Shown here: one piece after another, positions 31,994-45,000 of the stretch
How positions within the stretch are numbered: position 1 is the first letter of the stretch
Layout of the letters: the number at the start of each line of letters is the position of its first letter
Assembly: GCA_947184155.2 (NCBI GenBank)
Contig: CAMXCT020003779.1
Location: 1,004,165-1,068,164, forward strand
Reading direction: 5' to 3'
DNA: 64,000 bases
Origin: Cladocopium goreaui
Lineage: Eukaryota; Sar; Dinophyceae; Suessiales; Symbiodiniaceae
Translations under genes and position numbers: made by a program
The notes under the pieces: model-generated
What the model saw: the letters and a program-made list of their open reading frames with translations, nothing else
Told to the model about the DNA's origin: nothing
Databases searched by the model: none

Positions 31994-33359
31994 TCACATC
32001 TTCCCGCGTTGTTGGATGCAAGAAAAACAGGACACAGAGCAATCAAGCCCTGTGTGCTGATCAGTTTGCGTGAATACTGTCACCATGGTTTCCAAATCAA
32101 ATTCTCTGCCCTTGCTTACCTTTTCTAAGACAGCCTCATCTCCACTGCAGGCCGTGCTCAATTTCCATGAGTCAAGGTGGTCTTCTAATCCTCCGTGGTG
32201 TTCTTGCTCACCTTGTCTCAAAAAAACTCATCTCCATTTCCCGCACACTGTCCTTGCTCACCTTCTTCTGTCCTTGCTCACCTTCTTCTGTCCTTGCTCA
32301 CCTTCTTCTGTCCTTGCTCACCTTCTTCTGTCCTTGCTCACCTTCTTCTGTCCTTGCTCACCTTCTTCTGCCCTTGCTCACCTTCTTCTGTCCTTGCTCA
32401 CCTTCTTCTGCCCTTGCTCACCTTCTTCTGTCCTTGCTCACCTTCTTCTGTCCTTGCTCACCTTCTTCTGTCCTTGCTCACCTTCTGTCCTTGATCACCT
32501 GTCCTTGCTCACGCTGTGTCCTTGATCAGCTCCTGTCGTCGATCACCTGTCCTTGCTCAAATGTTCTACTTTTGCTGACTGTCTCGTGTTCTTTGACCTT
32601 TGCAACTGAAAGTCCGAATCCACCAGCGTAAGTCCAAAAAAATCAGATGCTGCGGGCCAAACATGTCGCCAAACAACCTCCACTCGATGGCAGAAGGGCA
32701 GACGGATGAAGGAGTGCCAGGAGGACTAAAGGGAAGACAAAGGCAAAGATGTCTAGCAGGACCAAGCGACAGCAAGAGAAGCAGAAGGGGACAAGAAAGG
32801 CCGCAATTCCAACATGACAAGGGGATGCAATAAGAAAAATGGAAGGACGAGGCAACGCCAAGAGGAGTAAAAGAAAAAAGAAAAGCCGCAATGCCAGGAT
32901 GACAAGGGAAGACCGTTAGAGTTAGAGAACCACGGAAGCCAAGAAAACCAGGAGAAAAGAAGAAGGCCCTAGTGCCTCAAGAAAGGAAAAAGAAAGAGCA
33001 CTATGAGCACCAGGCAACGCCAAGAGGACTTAGCTGGAAAAAAGAAAAAGGCCAGAAAAGGGCGCAGAATCTCCTTCCAATGCCATGACACGAACTTACT
33101 GCAAAATCGATGTCTTCACTGCACTGAACTGTCTCCTTTTTCCCTGTTTTCACAAAAACTGACCACCTTGGTGGGTCCACCTGGCCTTCGTGCTCCAAAC
33201 CGTACACAGAGCAGCGGCGATCCTGTCGTGTGACAAGAATGAATGCAGCTGAAAATTTGTAAAACTCAAATCCTGCTTGCAAAACTAAATCAAAGCCCTT
33301 TCCGGCTTTCACGAAGTTCAGCACCCTCCCGATCGTAACAATAAGAATCAAATTGGTAC
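31994..33359 (-). CDS. Exons of an unrecognised gene
   Basis: The best exon is 33359-33100. It is bounded by an acceptor (GACAG|GTACC) and a strong donor (GCA|GTAAGTTC), and reads V-T-I-G-R-V-L-N-F-V-K-A-G-K, then F-I-L-V-T-R-Q-D-R-R-C and P-P-R-W-S-V-F-V-K-T-G. A second exon, about 32170-32066, reads L-S-T-A-C-S-G-D-E-A-V-L-E-K-V-S. A weaker one is about 32720-32610 (F-G-D-M-F-G-P-Q-H-L-I-F-L-D-L-R). The strand matches neighbours on both sides. The beta-strand-like first exon is not assignable to a family. The 20-bp minisatellite lies in an intron between them. Confidence 0.45.
32251..32480. repeat. 20-bp minisatellite, 11 full copies
   Basis: TCCTTGCTCACCTTCTTCTG repeats without gaps from 32251 to 32470, with only T/C changes at one site in some units, followed by shortened, diverging copies to about 32560. 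The near-identity suggests recent expansion. The plus strand is pyrimidine-rich (few G). Confidence 0.95.
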
Positions 33360-33419
33360 CTGTCTGTGCTTTGAAATTCCGACAGCCATGGGCGATGTGA
33401 TTTGACATGGTTTTGGATC

Positions 33420-35145
33420 CGGGCCTTCAGACCAGCAGCTTTCCAGCAAGCCTACGCCAGGTGACAAGATACCGAGTTGCTTCGGATTGCAATTAGAGCC
33501 AGTAGCGAATTTGAAGCGATTTTTAGACGGCTTCCCTGTATGCGGCATCGCTAAGCCTGAAGCCCATGTCTGCGATGATTTCCCATGTATTCGATGGAAC
33601 CATGTTAAATACGACTGCGTTTCCGGGAGGAAAAGAAATTAAGGTGATCTGCCGCAGGAGAACAAGACGAGGTATACACCAAAAATTGCAAACATTATGG
33701 GTTGAGCGGCACTCCTAAACTGAATGATGTCCATGTAACCCATGGTCGAAATGAGCGATTACATTTCAATCTTGGAAGGCGGTCATTCAGCAATTGAGAA
33801 AGCTTTAAGAAGCAACTCTGCATATTCAACAAGGTGCTTCATGATAGAGGTTGACTATGTTTCATGGTGTTTGATCTTGTCTTCGCTGGGTCAACGCCTG
33901 GGCCCTTGCAGCGCTAGGGCGGCATGCTTTTGGTCAATTTTCAAACAATGTTGTTAGCGAAAACTGTGCTACCGCATTGCCTGCCAAACAAGGCTCGAAA
34001 GAATACTGGAAAAAACCGCAGTCAGAGTCTAGGTGAAGCAGGGGAAAGGGAGAAAACAAAATGGCAAACTTCCAATAAGAAAATAAAGTTGTGTAATGTG
34101 GTATCCGTTCTTTCCGGCCTTTTCCTTCAAAAAGAGTTTGCAGTCCAGTGGTGCTCGAAAATTGAACTAGTTCCAAAGGCTTAGCCATCCTAAAAGTATA
34201 CGATTGTCATCAAAAGCGCGCAGCCAAAATGATGATCTTCTTTCAGCGCACAAACAAATACATAACCTATTAGAGATTGGAGCACCCGAATTTTAACAGA
34301 GGGGTGCTCAACCCATGTACTATAATGTTAGAGATACGTGGCTCCTGGCTACGGTTCAAAACGCCAGCTATGCTGATTCCCATCTCTAGAACGAATTCGG
34401 GTGGCCCTGTCTGATTTGTAAAAAATTGTTGCTGACCCGTAGGTAAATCACAGTACGGTATATGTTTGGCTTTGCCAACTCCCAAAATTTTGCGCAACAA
34501 TCATTGCCCCCGATGGTGATCATCGATCTGGATGGAAAAGTCATGAACATGATGGCTAAAGCTTACTCACCCGGGGAATAACCTCCTATGGTTTTATGAA
34601 TCGCAATTATGATTACTTTGTAACAAGAAATGTCACCCCACCATGGATCGCTGGTCAAAAGCTGTTAAAACCATGGCTAGGGGGTGGGATCGCCTCTTTA
34701 ATAGCATTATCGTTGAACTGGGGCCCATCCAAACAAGGAGGCCCAGAAGTGGAGGACCCAAAAACAATTAAATATCATAGAGTTACACAGCATGAAACAT
34801 GCATTTGGACTACAGTATGTCGCGAACCCCCAGAGTTAAAACCAACTCATACCAGGAGCATTGTGGAAATCCCAATGGCAACTTGTCTTGAAGTACCTGC
34901 ACCTGCCAGCTCATGAGACATGGCCATCTACAAAATATCCAATGCCATTAATTTTGGTTGTCGCTGCAGTATCGGTGGCGACTCATTGCAAAAAAAGATA
35001 TGACATAATACCAAGAATATACTTTGATGGTGCGAGCCACTTTTGTATCTCCGCGCTGACCGTTGTAAGCATGAAAATGTCACCGCCCACGGCTCTGGAT
35101 AAAAGACAAGACAAAAAAAAGTGTTCAAACATAGAAACGTACACA
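33420..35145. other. No confident gene
   Basis: The base composition is more even than in the surrounding repeats. Minus-strand frames at 34500-34270 (contains L-E-M-G-I-S-I-A-G-V-L-N-R) and plus-strand frames at 34596-34916 and 33742-33957 look weakly coding. None has a recognisable domain or splice context, so I leave them unassigned; a decayed gene or transposon is possible. Confidence 0.35.
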
Positions 35146-35149
35146 CATC

Positions 35150-35941
35150 ATTACTCTACTCCGAGTGATCCCCACCATGGCATTTAACGGCATATATGCA
35201 TACATACGCATACATATTTTTGCCATTTTTCTTACATTTTACCTTTCCATGTTACCTTTACATTTTACCTTTTTACATTTTACCTAACATTCTATCTGAC
35301 ATCTATTCCGACATTATATCAATTATATCGGCCATTCTTTCCGGCATTCTCTCTGGCATCTAATTATTCTGGCATTCTATCTGGCATCTATTCTGGCATT
35401 CTATCTGGCATTCTATCTGACATCTATTCTTTCTCTTCAGTTCGGGAAGGGGGCAAGAGAGAAGTCGAAGGAAGGGGAGGAGTTCCGTGCCTTAGTGCAA
35501 ACCCTCAGCTACAAGTCCCATTGCAAGACTAACAGAGTCAGTTTTATCAGGGAAAACTCTGAGGGGACGACTCTGATCCAGAGGTTGCTGTTCGGGCCAG
35601 TCTTGCAGTTGAGGTCCGGCAGGGAACACTCTGATCCTGAGCTTGCTGTTCGGGTCCGGCGGGGAACACTGCGATCTAGCACTTGCAGTTAAACGTTGAG
35701 GCCTCAGCGGGAACACTCTGATCCTGACCTGGCTGCTCGGCGCGGGGAACACTGCGATCTAGCGCTTGCAGTTGAGGCCCGGTGGGGAACACTCTGATCC
35801 TGAGCTTGCTGTTCGGGTCCGGCGGGGAAAACTGTGATCTAGCGCTTGCAGTTGTGAGGCCCGGCGGAGGCGGAGGAGGAGGAGGAGGAGACAACGGGAC
35901 AGCTGACTTAAAATCTAACAACCCTCACCTGACAGATGGGG
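35150..35941 (+). mobile_element. 0.8-kb dispersed element, copy 2
   Basis: It starts ATTACT.TACTCCGAGTGATCCCC (dot is a variable base). The array of GGCATTCTATCTGACATC, the purine-rich middle (GGGGCAAGAGAGAAGTCGA) and inverted-sense 40-bp monomers (GGTCCGGCGGGGAACACT) follow. It ends TAAAATCTAACAACCCTCAC then CTGACAGATGGGG. It matches copy 1 over most of its length in the opposite window orientation. Its terminal ACAGATGGGG has one change from ACAGGTGGGG. Confidence 0.75.
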
Positions 35942-36265
35942 CCAAAAAAAAATAGCAGAAAGAAGTTCACGCAACATCCTGCAAGCCAACAGGAACGAAA
36001 CTGATTACATGCACTGCACTCGTGTCATACATTCGCAGATGGCGGGCAATCCGCACATACAAGAGCAAAGCTACCCAAACGAAGATCAAAAGTGGCGGCT
36101 GCAGAGACACCCATGCGCAGCTATTTTCTGCCACATTCACAAATAAATAGAATAACGCAAACCACAAAGCCAACCAGTCTTCAGCAAGCCTCACCTCCAC
36201 AGCCAACTACACAAGCAAGGCTTGATTTGCCGAACACATTGCATGCGGAAGACACGCCAGCATGT

Positions 36266-37403
36266 CCACACCCTCCAACGCACAGCGGGAACCCTTTGGT
36301 GACCAGATTTCACGGAGACTTGCGCCGAAGGGTCATACATGGTCAACGAAGGGTCCGCAAAGAAAGTTTTTCTTTTCGAGGAACTCTTAACCCTTGTCCG
36401 TCCAAACTGGCCTGTGCAGAACCTAACTTTCAGCCTTCATTCCACGTAGCAGACGCGCTAGAGCGTGTGCATGGACAAGCCTGCCAGAAGGTAACCACAA
36501 CCCCACAAGCCTTGTAAACGTTTACCTGGGCAAACAAACTACATTGCGTACCTGCCTGCACCGCGCACGACGACTCGACGACCATCTACAAGCACCCATG
36601 AGCCCATAGGGACCGAGGTACTCGGGTAGGATAGACCATAGCACAGCGACACGTTGATCCAAATACTAAAAGCCTTCCACTGTACATATGCAGGTACCTG
36701 ACACACGCAGATCGACATGTGAACAAAGACGGGGACAGACACAACGTCAGACCGTCATAGAACAAGCAGATGTCTCCATGCACGCGTGTCATACGTTCGC
36801 ACAAGGGAGGGAATCGTGATATACAAGCGCACAGGTGCCCAAACGCAAATTAAACAACAAGCGGCAGCAGAGACAAACGTACACCAGTGTGTTCCCACAC
36901 AATGAGGAACATACATGGTTTCAGCGAAAAGAGAATTGAGAACCGCGGGCTAACAGGGGCCACAATCTCAATAAGTGTCCTGGAAAACGAAATTCCACAA
37001 CTGCACACGCCTGGCCTTGCCAACACCTCATGCACAAGTGCTCCTCTACATATCGAGCTGCGCTATCGTAAGTACCTCCATGGCTGCCGCGCAGGCCCGG
37101 CATACAGACGTTCAAGGATTGCTTCTGCGCACGTATTTCACCGCATCCCATGAAGATCATAAAGAAGAAAGTTTCAAGAAACCACCCTGTCCCCACACCC
37201 TTCAGCGCACAGCGCGGACCCTTTGGCGACCAAATTTCACGGAGACTTGCGCCGAAGGGTCATACATGGTCAACGAAGGGTCCGCTAAGAAAGTTTTTCT
37301 TTTCAAGGAACTCTTAACCCTTGTCCGTCCAAACTGGCCTGTGCAGAACCTAACTTTCAGCCTTCATTCCACGCAGCAGACGCGCTAGAGCGTGTGCATG
37401 GAC
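36266..37403. repeat. 213-bp direct duplication, 927 bp apart
   Basis: 36266-36477 and 37193-37403 are about 95% alike, including the stretches GGAGACTTGCGCCGAAGGGT and ACCCTTGTCCGTCCAAACTG. Weaker similarity (CCCAAACG ... GGCGGC/GGCAGC ... AGAGACA) precedes both copies, so the original duplication was probably longer. No convincing exon lies within 36.0-38.2 kb; the Thr/His/Lys-rich plus frames here are low-complexity. Confidence 0.85.
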
Positions 37404-38224
37404 CAGTCTGGCAGCAAACTAGTTTACATGGGCAAACAAACTAAACTGCATACCGTTGATCCAAACACAAAATACTTCAACCTGTATACCCAAGCCCCAG
37501 CCATACAAACAAACGCACACTCAGGTGAGCAAACACTGGAGAAAACATCAGCAAACACAACATCATACACTCATAGAAGAAGAAAGCAGGCATACGTCCA
37601 AAGAAGCGGACACAAAAAAAAACACCAATATCCACCCGTACATCCATACATAAAAATGCCCAAGCATCCATACCCATTTATCCATGTATCCATGCGCACA
37701 CCCACACACGCTTACATCCAGGCATCCGTCCAGGCACGCATACGTACGTACATGCAAATAGATTACAACAACAAATGGCCCTACACATACAAATTCACAG
37801 AGAATTACAAGCTCATACGTGTACCTGCCCACCTGCAACCATAGATTCTGGCATTCCTGCAAGCACGCGTTCCAACTCACAAACGAAAATACACAGAAAT
37901 CAACAAACTAGTCAAACATAAAATTAAGAAACAACCACAGCTGCGCAAAAAATGCGATCTTACGAGCAAACAAAAAATACCATATCCTGTGCGCTCCAGG
38001 AATCTTCAGCGCTAACCCCACCGTTCCACATCAAACCCTGCCGAAATTTCTGCTCGGGGACCTGGCCTCTTCCGCGGAGAGCTGGCAGCTCGCCAGCAGC
38101 CGCAGCCAGCGGCAGCGACCCCCAACCGCCAGCAGCGGCGAATCCCCACCGCCAAATACAACCCAGAAAATGAGGGAAAATCTTTAAACACGCAAAACTA
38201 CAACCCAGCCCTAGTGTTTTTAAC

Positions 38225-38560
38225 ATTTTGACTTCGAAATGTGCTTCGCGCCACAACGGCGTGCACTTTTTCGACATCTCAACTTCCAAAAGTGCTCCGA
38301 CCATGGTGTGTTTTGTACATTTTCACTTCGAAATATGCTTCTCGCCACAACGGCGTGCACTTTTTCGACATCTCAACTTCCAAAAGTGGTCCGACATTGG
38401 TGTGCTTTGTACATTTTGACTTCCAAATGTGCTTCGCGCCACAACGGCGTGCACTTTTTCAACATCGCAACGTCCAAAAGTGGTCCGCTCCTCTAGTGTT
38501 TTGTCCATTTTGACTTGGAAATGTGCTTCGCGCCACAACGGCGTGCAATTTTTCATCTCT
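38225..38560. repeat. 94-bp tandem repeat, locus 2, about 3.5 units
   Basis: The ACTTCGAAATG core starts at 38231, 38325, 38419 and 38513, an exact 94-bp spacing. Each unit carries GCTTCGCGCCACAACGGCG and CCAAAAGTGGTCCG. It is the same family as 10.9-11.1 kb. The short frames on both strands are repeat artefacts. Confidence 0.95.
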
Positions 38561-39950
38561 CATCTGGCCAGCTGGCTCCGCACCCGCCGCTTTAGGGAGC
38601 CTACTTTTCGACCCTCCGGAGCCACAAATCATTGGAAAAACACAGTGAATCGCGACTTTCCTATCTTTTCGCGCATCTACCTCTTCTTTCTTCTAATCTT
38701 TCTCTTCTCTCTGCCTCTTCCCTGCTCTGCGTTTCAACTGTCCATATTGTCGGAAGTTTAGCTTCTAAACTTCCTTCGATTAGCTTAGTGACAGTGTAGG
38801 CATCAAATGCCAGAAAATCGTGAATAAACGCAAGCCCGAAAAATATCCAACATAGCCCAAGTAACATCGAGCGCTGATGATGGCAACCCATCCCGAATGG
38901 CTCGAACAATCCGGAACTTCTCCTACAGGCAGCTGAAATGGTGCTGGCATTTCATCAGAAATGCATTGCTTCCCTATGCTTCCTTCAAGTCATGTGGATT
39001 CGTCCTGACAGCAAGATATCCTCAATATGGATGTGACTAGTTCTTACATCTTTACATCCTATAGTGTGCAGTACACTATTTACATGAAGCCACGAGGCAT
39101 CTGAGATATTGCAAAATCCAGTTGCTGCCAAGCTGCATATCCCAAGTTCACACCATTGTTGATCAGGCCTGGTTCTCTCGTGTGAAGCGTCAGGTGCTTT
39201 CAAACAGGCTATATCAAAGATTTCGTCCACCAAGCATCTCAATTGGTTTTTTTCACAGCTCGGTTATTGTTTGCAGGTCAGCTCAGGATATCTGAAAGAA
39301 CTTAGAAACCCTCCTGCTATTGATCCAGCATTTAAGCAGCTCATCAACCGGATCCACCGTTCATCCATGTTTCATTGAAACTGCCAGCAAGGTACGCGCT
39401 TTCTCCTGCTCCAGGAAAATGGGTGGCTTTTGAGCCTCCCTGAGCCAAGGATCTGGTTCAACGATGGCAAGGCTTGGGTTAAGGCTTGATGACAGATGAT
39501 GCCATGATGACAAGTCATGATGGTGATGGTGATGGTTGCAATGGGCCAATGGGGAAAAATGACAGACTTCCACCCTGCTTGAAGCTATAGCAGGGCTAAG
39601 GCCCTCTGCCTCTCGTCATCAGAGTCCTTCAGAAGTGGGCAGTCAGGACTACCAGTGACTACCGCGTCATCGCTCTAAATTGGTGATCGGTGCGGCCTAC
39701 CGGGTCTACCGGTACAAAAGCTCCACTGAGTAGAAACCCAGTGTTCTGCCATCTCATTGGACTAGTTGAAACGGTATGTGCATTCTGTGTTTCTACGATG
39801 GGTTACAATAATGCCCAATAAACCAGGTGGTATAACCCATTCTAATTATTCACGAACCAACCATCATTTACCAACGATATCCCCATATCTTTGATGGTTC
39901 TAACATGTTATAAGTCCCAAAAATGATGACTCGGTCAAGTTAAATCCAAT
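38560..39950. other. No confident gene
   Basis: Short minus frames at 38909-38661, 39242-38985 and 39573-39361 were considered; none has a clear exon context. A short ATG/GTG repeat lies at 39518-39536. Confidence 0.35.
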
Positions 39951-39989
39951 TATGTTACCGGTCAACAGTGGTATTTTGAACGGCTCATG

Positions 39990-41560
39990 TACGTTCCACG
40001 CAGCCAGCACTCTCCTCTTCCGGCGGAAGATCCGGCAAGGGATCTTCTTCAGGGTCATTCTCGAGGCTCCTTCGGCCCAATGGAATGTGAGATGGTGCAG
40101 TCCGGTACCAAATGCTACTCAATGGAGCAATACATAACAATAATGATAAGAGTAAGAATATGAATATTGGCGAATTCTAATGACAAATCATAATGATAAT
40201 AATAATAATGATAACAATAATAATAATTGATATTAAAATCATAATTAATATTAATATCATAATCAATATTAATATCATAATTAATGTCAATGTTGTAATT
40301 AGAACAAGGGTAATTGACAACAATAATATGTATTAACATATTATACTCATCATCGCCAAATGGCCAGAGGCATCCCTGTTGGCCTCAACTCCTTGGAGCG
40401 GCTTGGGAGCCTCGATCCAGTCCTCAGCGAAACAGCATGTTGCTTCGGTATGTTTCAGTGTTGCTTGATGATTTATGATATATGTGATATGTCATGAAAA
40501 ATGTCTGAGATTCGTACTGAGTGTCAAGTGATGAATTTAGCCATGGTATAGATGGCCCATAGAAATAGATGCTTTACCTATTAAAAATGGTGGATCTTTC
40601 CATGGCTATGTAACAAATAACCAGATGGCAGCCTTGGCCCTTGACGGTGTGTGACTGGTTGAGCGATGCGGCGATTTCGTGCCTGGCCCAGGTAGCTGAC
40701 AACATACGCCATCTGTTTTAATGTTGGCGGAAGCCTTCATTTATCAAATATAATTATATATTCATATATTAATATGACTGGCATATATATATTAATATGA
40801 CCAAATATTAATATGACAGTATGACTCAAAAGGCTTCCAACCATCATCATTTTTGCGGACTGTCTCAGCCATTCCTTGAATGCATGGCCTGCATCCGCCC
40901 CTCTGTTCATGAGTGATCCCACACCGGAAGTCGCCTGGCAGCTGCAATTTCTCAATGAGGACACACCACGCGAAGCCAACCCACTGCATATGCCGACTGT
41001 TGATATAAAAGAAATGACTGGTGGCAAGTAATTATAAGTATATTAATGGCCACAATTGCCTCTCAGGATATCTCAGGATTTCAGTTGTATTTATCACGTT
41101 AATCATCATTCATCCTCCAATCCTATATGGTTCTTCCGTGAGTGCTGCCGAGGCCGGCCTTTGACGCATCTCTGGATTGCGTCGTGGAGGAGGATGGGAT
41201 TCGGACTGTTTTTCTCACCGGCACCGTTTGTGAAGAAAGAGGCTCCTGGGGCGTGGAAGGCCCTGCCATGTGCAGCCCATCTGTGGAGTAGAGGATGGAT
41301 TTATATGATACATATAGTTGTGCAATGTTGTGCACATAGATATACTATGCACATAAATATGTGTACTGTAATTACATTATACATGAAATGATTGCTTTCT
41401 CATCCACAAATTGGTGGAACGTATTTCGATTTATGGAATCCGCCATCCTGAGCCCAGCCCATTGGGCTCCTTGGGCACATACTTTGGCACCGGGTTGCCA
41501 TCTTTATCCTCAAAACGTGACAGGCCTCGCGGCCTGAGGGGCCAGCAGAAAATCTGCCAT
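39990..41560 (-). CDS. Exons of an unrecognised gene
   Basis: Minus-strand coding-like pieces: about 41560-41430 (contains G-L-S-R-F-E-D-K-D-G-N-P-V-P-K-Y-V-P-K), about 40985-40835 (contains W-V-G-F-A-W-C-V-L-I-E-K-L-Q-L-P-G-D-F-R) and about 40105-39990 (acidic: L-E-N-D-P-E-E-D-P-L-P-D-L-P-P-E-E-E). They follow the 42-45.5 kb exons in the same direction and may be one transcript. AT-rich repeats (40140-40345 and 41580-41960) separate them. The product is unknown. Confidence 0.35.
40140..40345. repeat. AT-rich repeat
   Basis: AATAAT runs are followed by three or four copies of a unit close to ATCATAATTAATATTAAT. Confidence 0.75.
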
Positions 41561-42014
41561 GGGTCAGATAGTTTTATATAACATATGCAAGTACATACAT
41601 AATCATACATATACATATACCTACACATACGCATACATATACAAATACAAATGCACATACATATACATACATAATACATATAATACACATATGTAATAAT
41701 ATATAAAACACATATGTACTATCTATCTATATACTATCTATGAACTATCTATATACTATCTATATATTTACTATTATTATTGTTATTATTCTTATATAAT
41801 ATGAACTAATATGATATAATATGTCTGAATCATTATTTAAAATAATAAAATACAATAAAATAAAATATTCTTAATATAATACGATATGATATGATATAAT
41901 AATATGTATGTATGATATAATTTTACAACAAACATAATATATATATATATGATTATACGTGCTATAATAACACATTCAACCCACCAAAACGCATGTTTTT
42001 GTATCCAACAAACG

Positions 42015-45000
42015 CTACAAACGACGAATTTGGGGGGCTGTAGTAGTCCAAACGCACCCAAATTTCGACCCTGCGGTGGGGTCCGTTGACAAGAACTGGG
42101 CTTCAAACTTGGTGCCGTTCCCCATGTAGTACTTCACAATATCCTTCGGCAAATGCGACCTCAAAGAGTTGTGAGTCAGCATGTTTTTTCTGCAGCCATA
42201 CATGGGCCATTCTCCCCACGTGAGGGGGACAAATTTAATGTGACTTAGGCCACTGGCAGGGTGGCTGCTGTCAAGTACTGCGGGTCATCTGCATGGTCCT
42301 TGAAGGCAATGAAATGAACCTCAGAAAAACTGGATGCCGCAAAGTCTGCACTGAATGACGCTTCTCACATTCTGGTCAGGAATGTCAGTGTCACCACTGC
42401 TTACCCAAATCAAAAACTAACTACCAAGTTTTTGTTGGGATTTTCCTTGCCGCATGACATGAGGGTCACACCAATTGCCGATCTTGGAGGTCAGTTTGCC
42501 AGTCATCTGGCAGGATGCTCCGGTGAGATGAGTAAAAAACAAATGACTATAAGTGTAATCCTGATTCAATCATAATTCATCATAGTTATAACTATAATCA
42601 TAGTTATAGACTTACTATAAGTTTAAATTAATATAATCATAATTCATCATAATTCAATCTTGTCGATGCTAGACGATGCCCCAGGATTTGGATGTGTGGT
42701 TCACAGACTGCATCTAAATATAAAAAAAAATGGGCAACACTACAGAGCTCAGCATTCCTGTGAGCAATCCATCCTACAAACAGCCGAAACAAACCCAGAA
42801 CCCAAACGCTCATTTCCCGCAAGGGCTGCTTTCCAAAGAACCAGACTGGGTTGATCCGGGTTGTGATTCGGCACCGCACTTTTGACAGTCTTCTGCCCGC
42901 GCGAGGTTCACAAGAAGCAGTTTTCGAAAGCAAGTGTCAGGTTCTTCATTCCAAAAGCCCAGCAAGAAATCAGTCAGAGGATGACCACGCCGGAAGAGCG
43001 TAGAATCTCGAGCCGAAGTCAAGACTTGATACAAACCTGAAGGCTTGTCTAGCTTTCGTAGCTTTGGATGCTTTTCTTGCTCTTGTCTAACCTGTCTAAT
43101 GTCCAAGATCTCAATCCATAGGAGAGGTTCGCCATCTTCCATCATGCAACAGTTTTTCAGAATCACAAATCTTCCAAAGATGGGTTTTGGCACCGACACA
43201 GCTGCTTGACCTCGTGTAAAAAATTGAAAGGTTTGGCGCCGTGGAACTGGCAGAATTTCGCCCTCCGAGGCCAGTTGCCAAATATGAAGGGTACGCTTCT
43301 GAGCTTCCAAATTGGGTGCTTCAACAAAGCACAGCACTCCGCATCTGACAGCCACTGAGCATGGAAGAATACTTGGTTCACCAGTGGATGTGATGGGAGA
43401 CTCCACAAAGATCGGGGATACCATGATATCCTTCACTTGGACTCCATCGGCGTCATGGATCATCTTCGCCACATGCAGCACATGGGCCGTATCCAAAGCT
43501 ACCAGGAGGCCCTCACCAACAGACACCCCAAAGGTGATGAGCGTGATGGTGTCACGTGATGGTAGTGGCAAAAGCGGGATCCACTGTGTCAGCTGGGTGC
43601 CTCACCGTTGAAGGTCCACAGGAAAAATAGAACTAGATATAATTATATCAATAACAATATATATATATTATATTGGGAACTTGTATACGATAGTAATATT
43701 GTAGATCATATCGCGCAGAGATCACATGCAGCTCAAGTATTGGTGGTGGGCAACATCTGTGCCTTTTGTGAAGAAACCTTGGGGAGGAAATGATGTTGCT
43801 CGCATTAGCAATTGCCCCTAATGAAATCTTCTTCGGAGGTCGCTGGTTGAGCCATACCCCAGGACTTTCCAAGAAAACGCTGCGTCAACCCAACAAATCG
43901 GGGGCACCAAGTGCAAGCTCAGTGGCACTCCGGTTCGGTGCGCCAAAAATGTATGCTCCGTCCACCTGGGACAAAGTGTGTTCATCAACTATAACTATCC
44001 ATCCCATCCATCCCATCCTGATCCAAAAATGATCCCAACAAGTCTCCAACAACAGAAATTAAACCAATTTCCCACCCAAAAATGGACAAAATATTAACAC
44101 AATCTCCGTGATGGGCTTCCCATCAGCAACCCACCTTCTTCAGCCCACAAGGCCAGAGTGGAAGCGCCTGAAGATCTTGCCTGGACTGGATGCAGTTTCT
44201 CTTCCTCAGAGATGGAGTTGGGATGGCTGGTACAGTCAGGTCCAAAATATCCCCCACTATAAAATCACCAAGAAAAGAGTGGCGACAGGATTTGGAACAT
44301 GGTTAGAACCCTTAGCACGCAGCAATTTTGAAACCATCCCATCCGTGTCCTGACCACCAATGATGGAAGGTCGCGGTATGATGATGCCAAAATCACCAGA
44401 GTTGGTGTCCCAAACCAATAGCCGCGTTGGCTGCTCCAGCACCAGCTTTCCATCGGCAAGGAACATGTCTGTGGAGGAGAGAAGGTCGGCCTCCACCAAA
44501 TTTGGCAGCAGGTCCTGGGCTGAAGGTGTTGGCACTTGCAAACTGCGTAAAACTATTCCAAAAAGGCCAATGATCAATGGGAAGGCACGAGGTACGAGCA
44601 GTGGCAAAGCCACCCCTCTTTTTTTTCCTTTTTAGTGTGGTTTCAGAATGTTTCAGACTCCAAGTCTTGCAATTCCTGGACATACTCCAAATGCAGGTTT
44701 TATTGAAGCTTTGATCATGCCAAAAGCTGCTCGTCAACTCCAAGAATCCCCAGTCCAAGCGCCGTTGAAATCATAAATGTCAACCTCAGCACGAATCTCA
44801 TCACAGCTGGCGGTCACAAACTTTTCCCCCAAAGGAAAGCAGCTGCTCATCCCAGCAACATCCAGCAATCATTGTACAACTCCCTGGCCCTGGGCAAATA
44901 GTAAATGATAGTCCATGAATACAGAATATAATATATACAGTATATATATATATGTGTGTGGTGAATTGTGGTGATATATATATATATAATTATATATATG

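Noticed and set aside
32251-32480. CRISPR-like regular array
   Set aside because: Units are directly adjacent without spacers, and the surroundings are eukaryotic intron sequence.
32070-32631. Leu/Ser/Cys/Pro-repeat frames on the plus strand
   Set aside because: They follow the 20-bp minisatellite, whose length is not a multiple of three, so all three frames show the same repeating peptides.
34596-34916. 106-codon plus-strand frame with a hydrophobic Gly-rich stretch
   Set aside because: It looks faintly protein-like but is short, on the opposite strand to other genes and without a recognisable domain.
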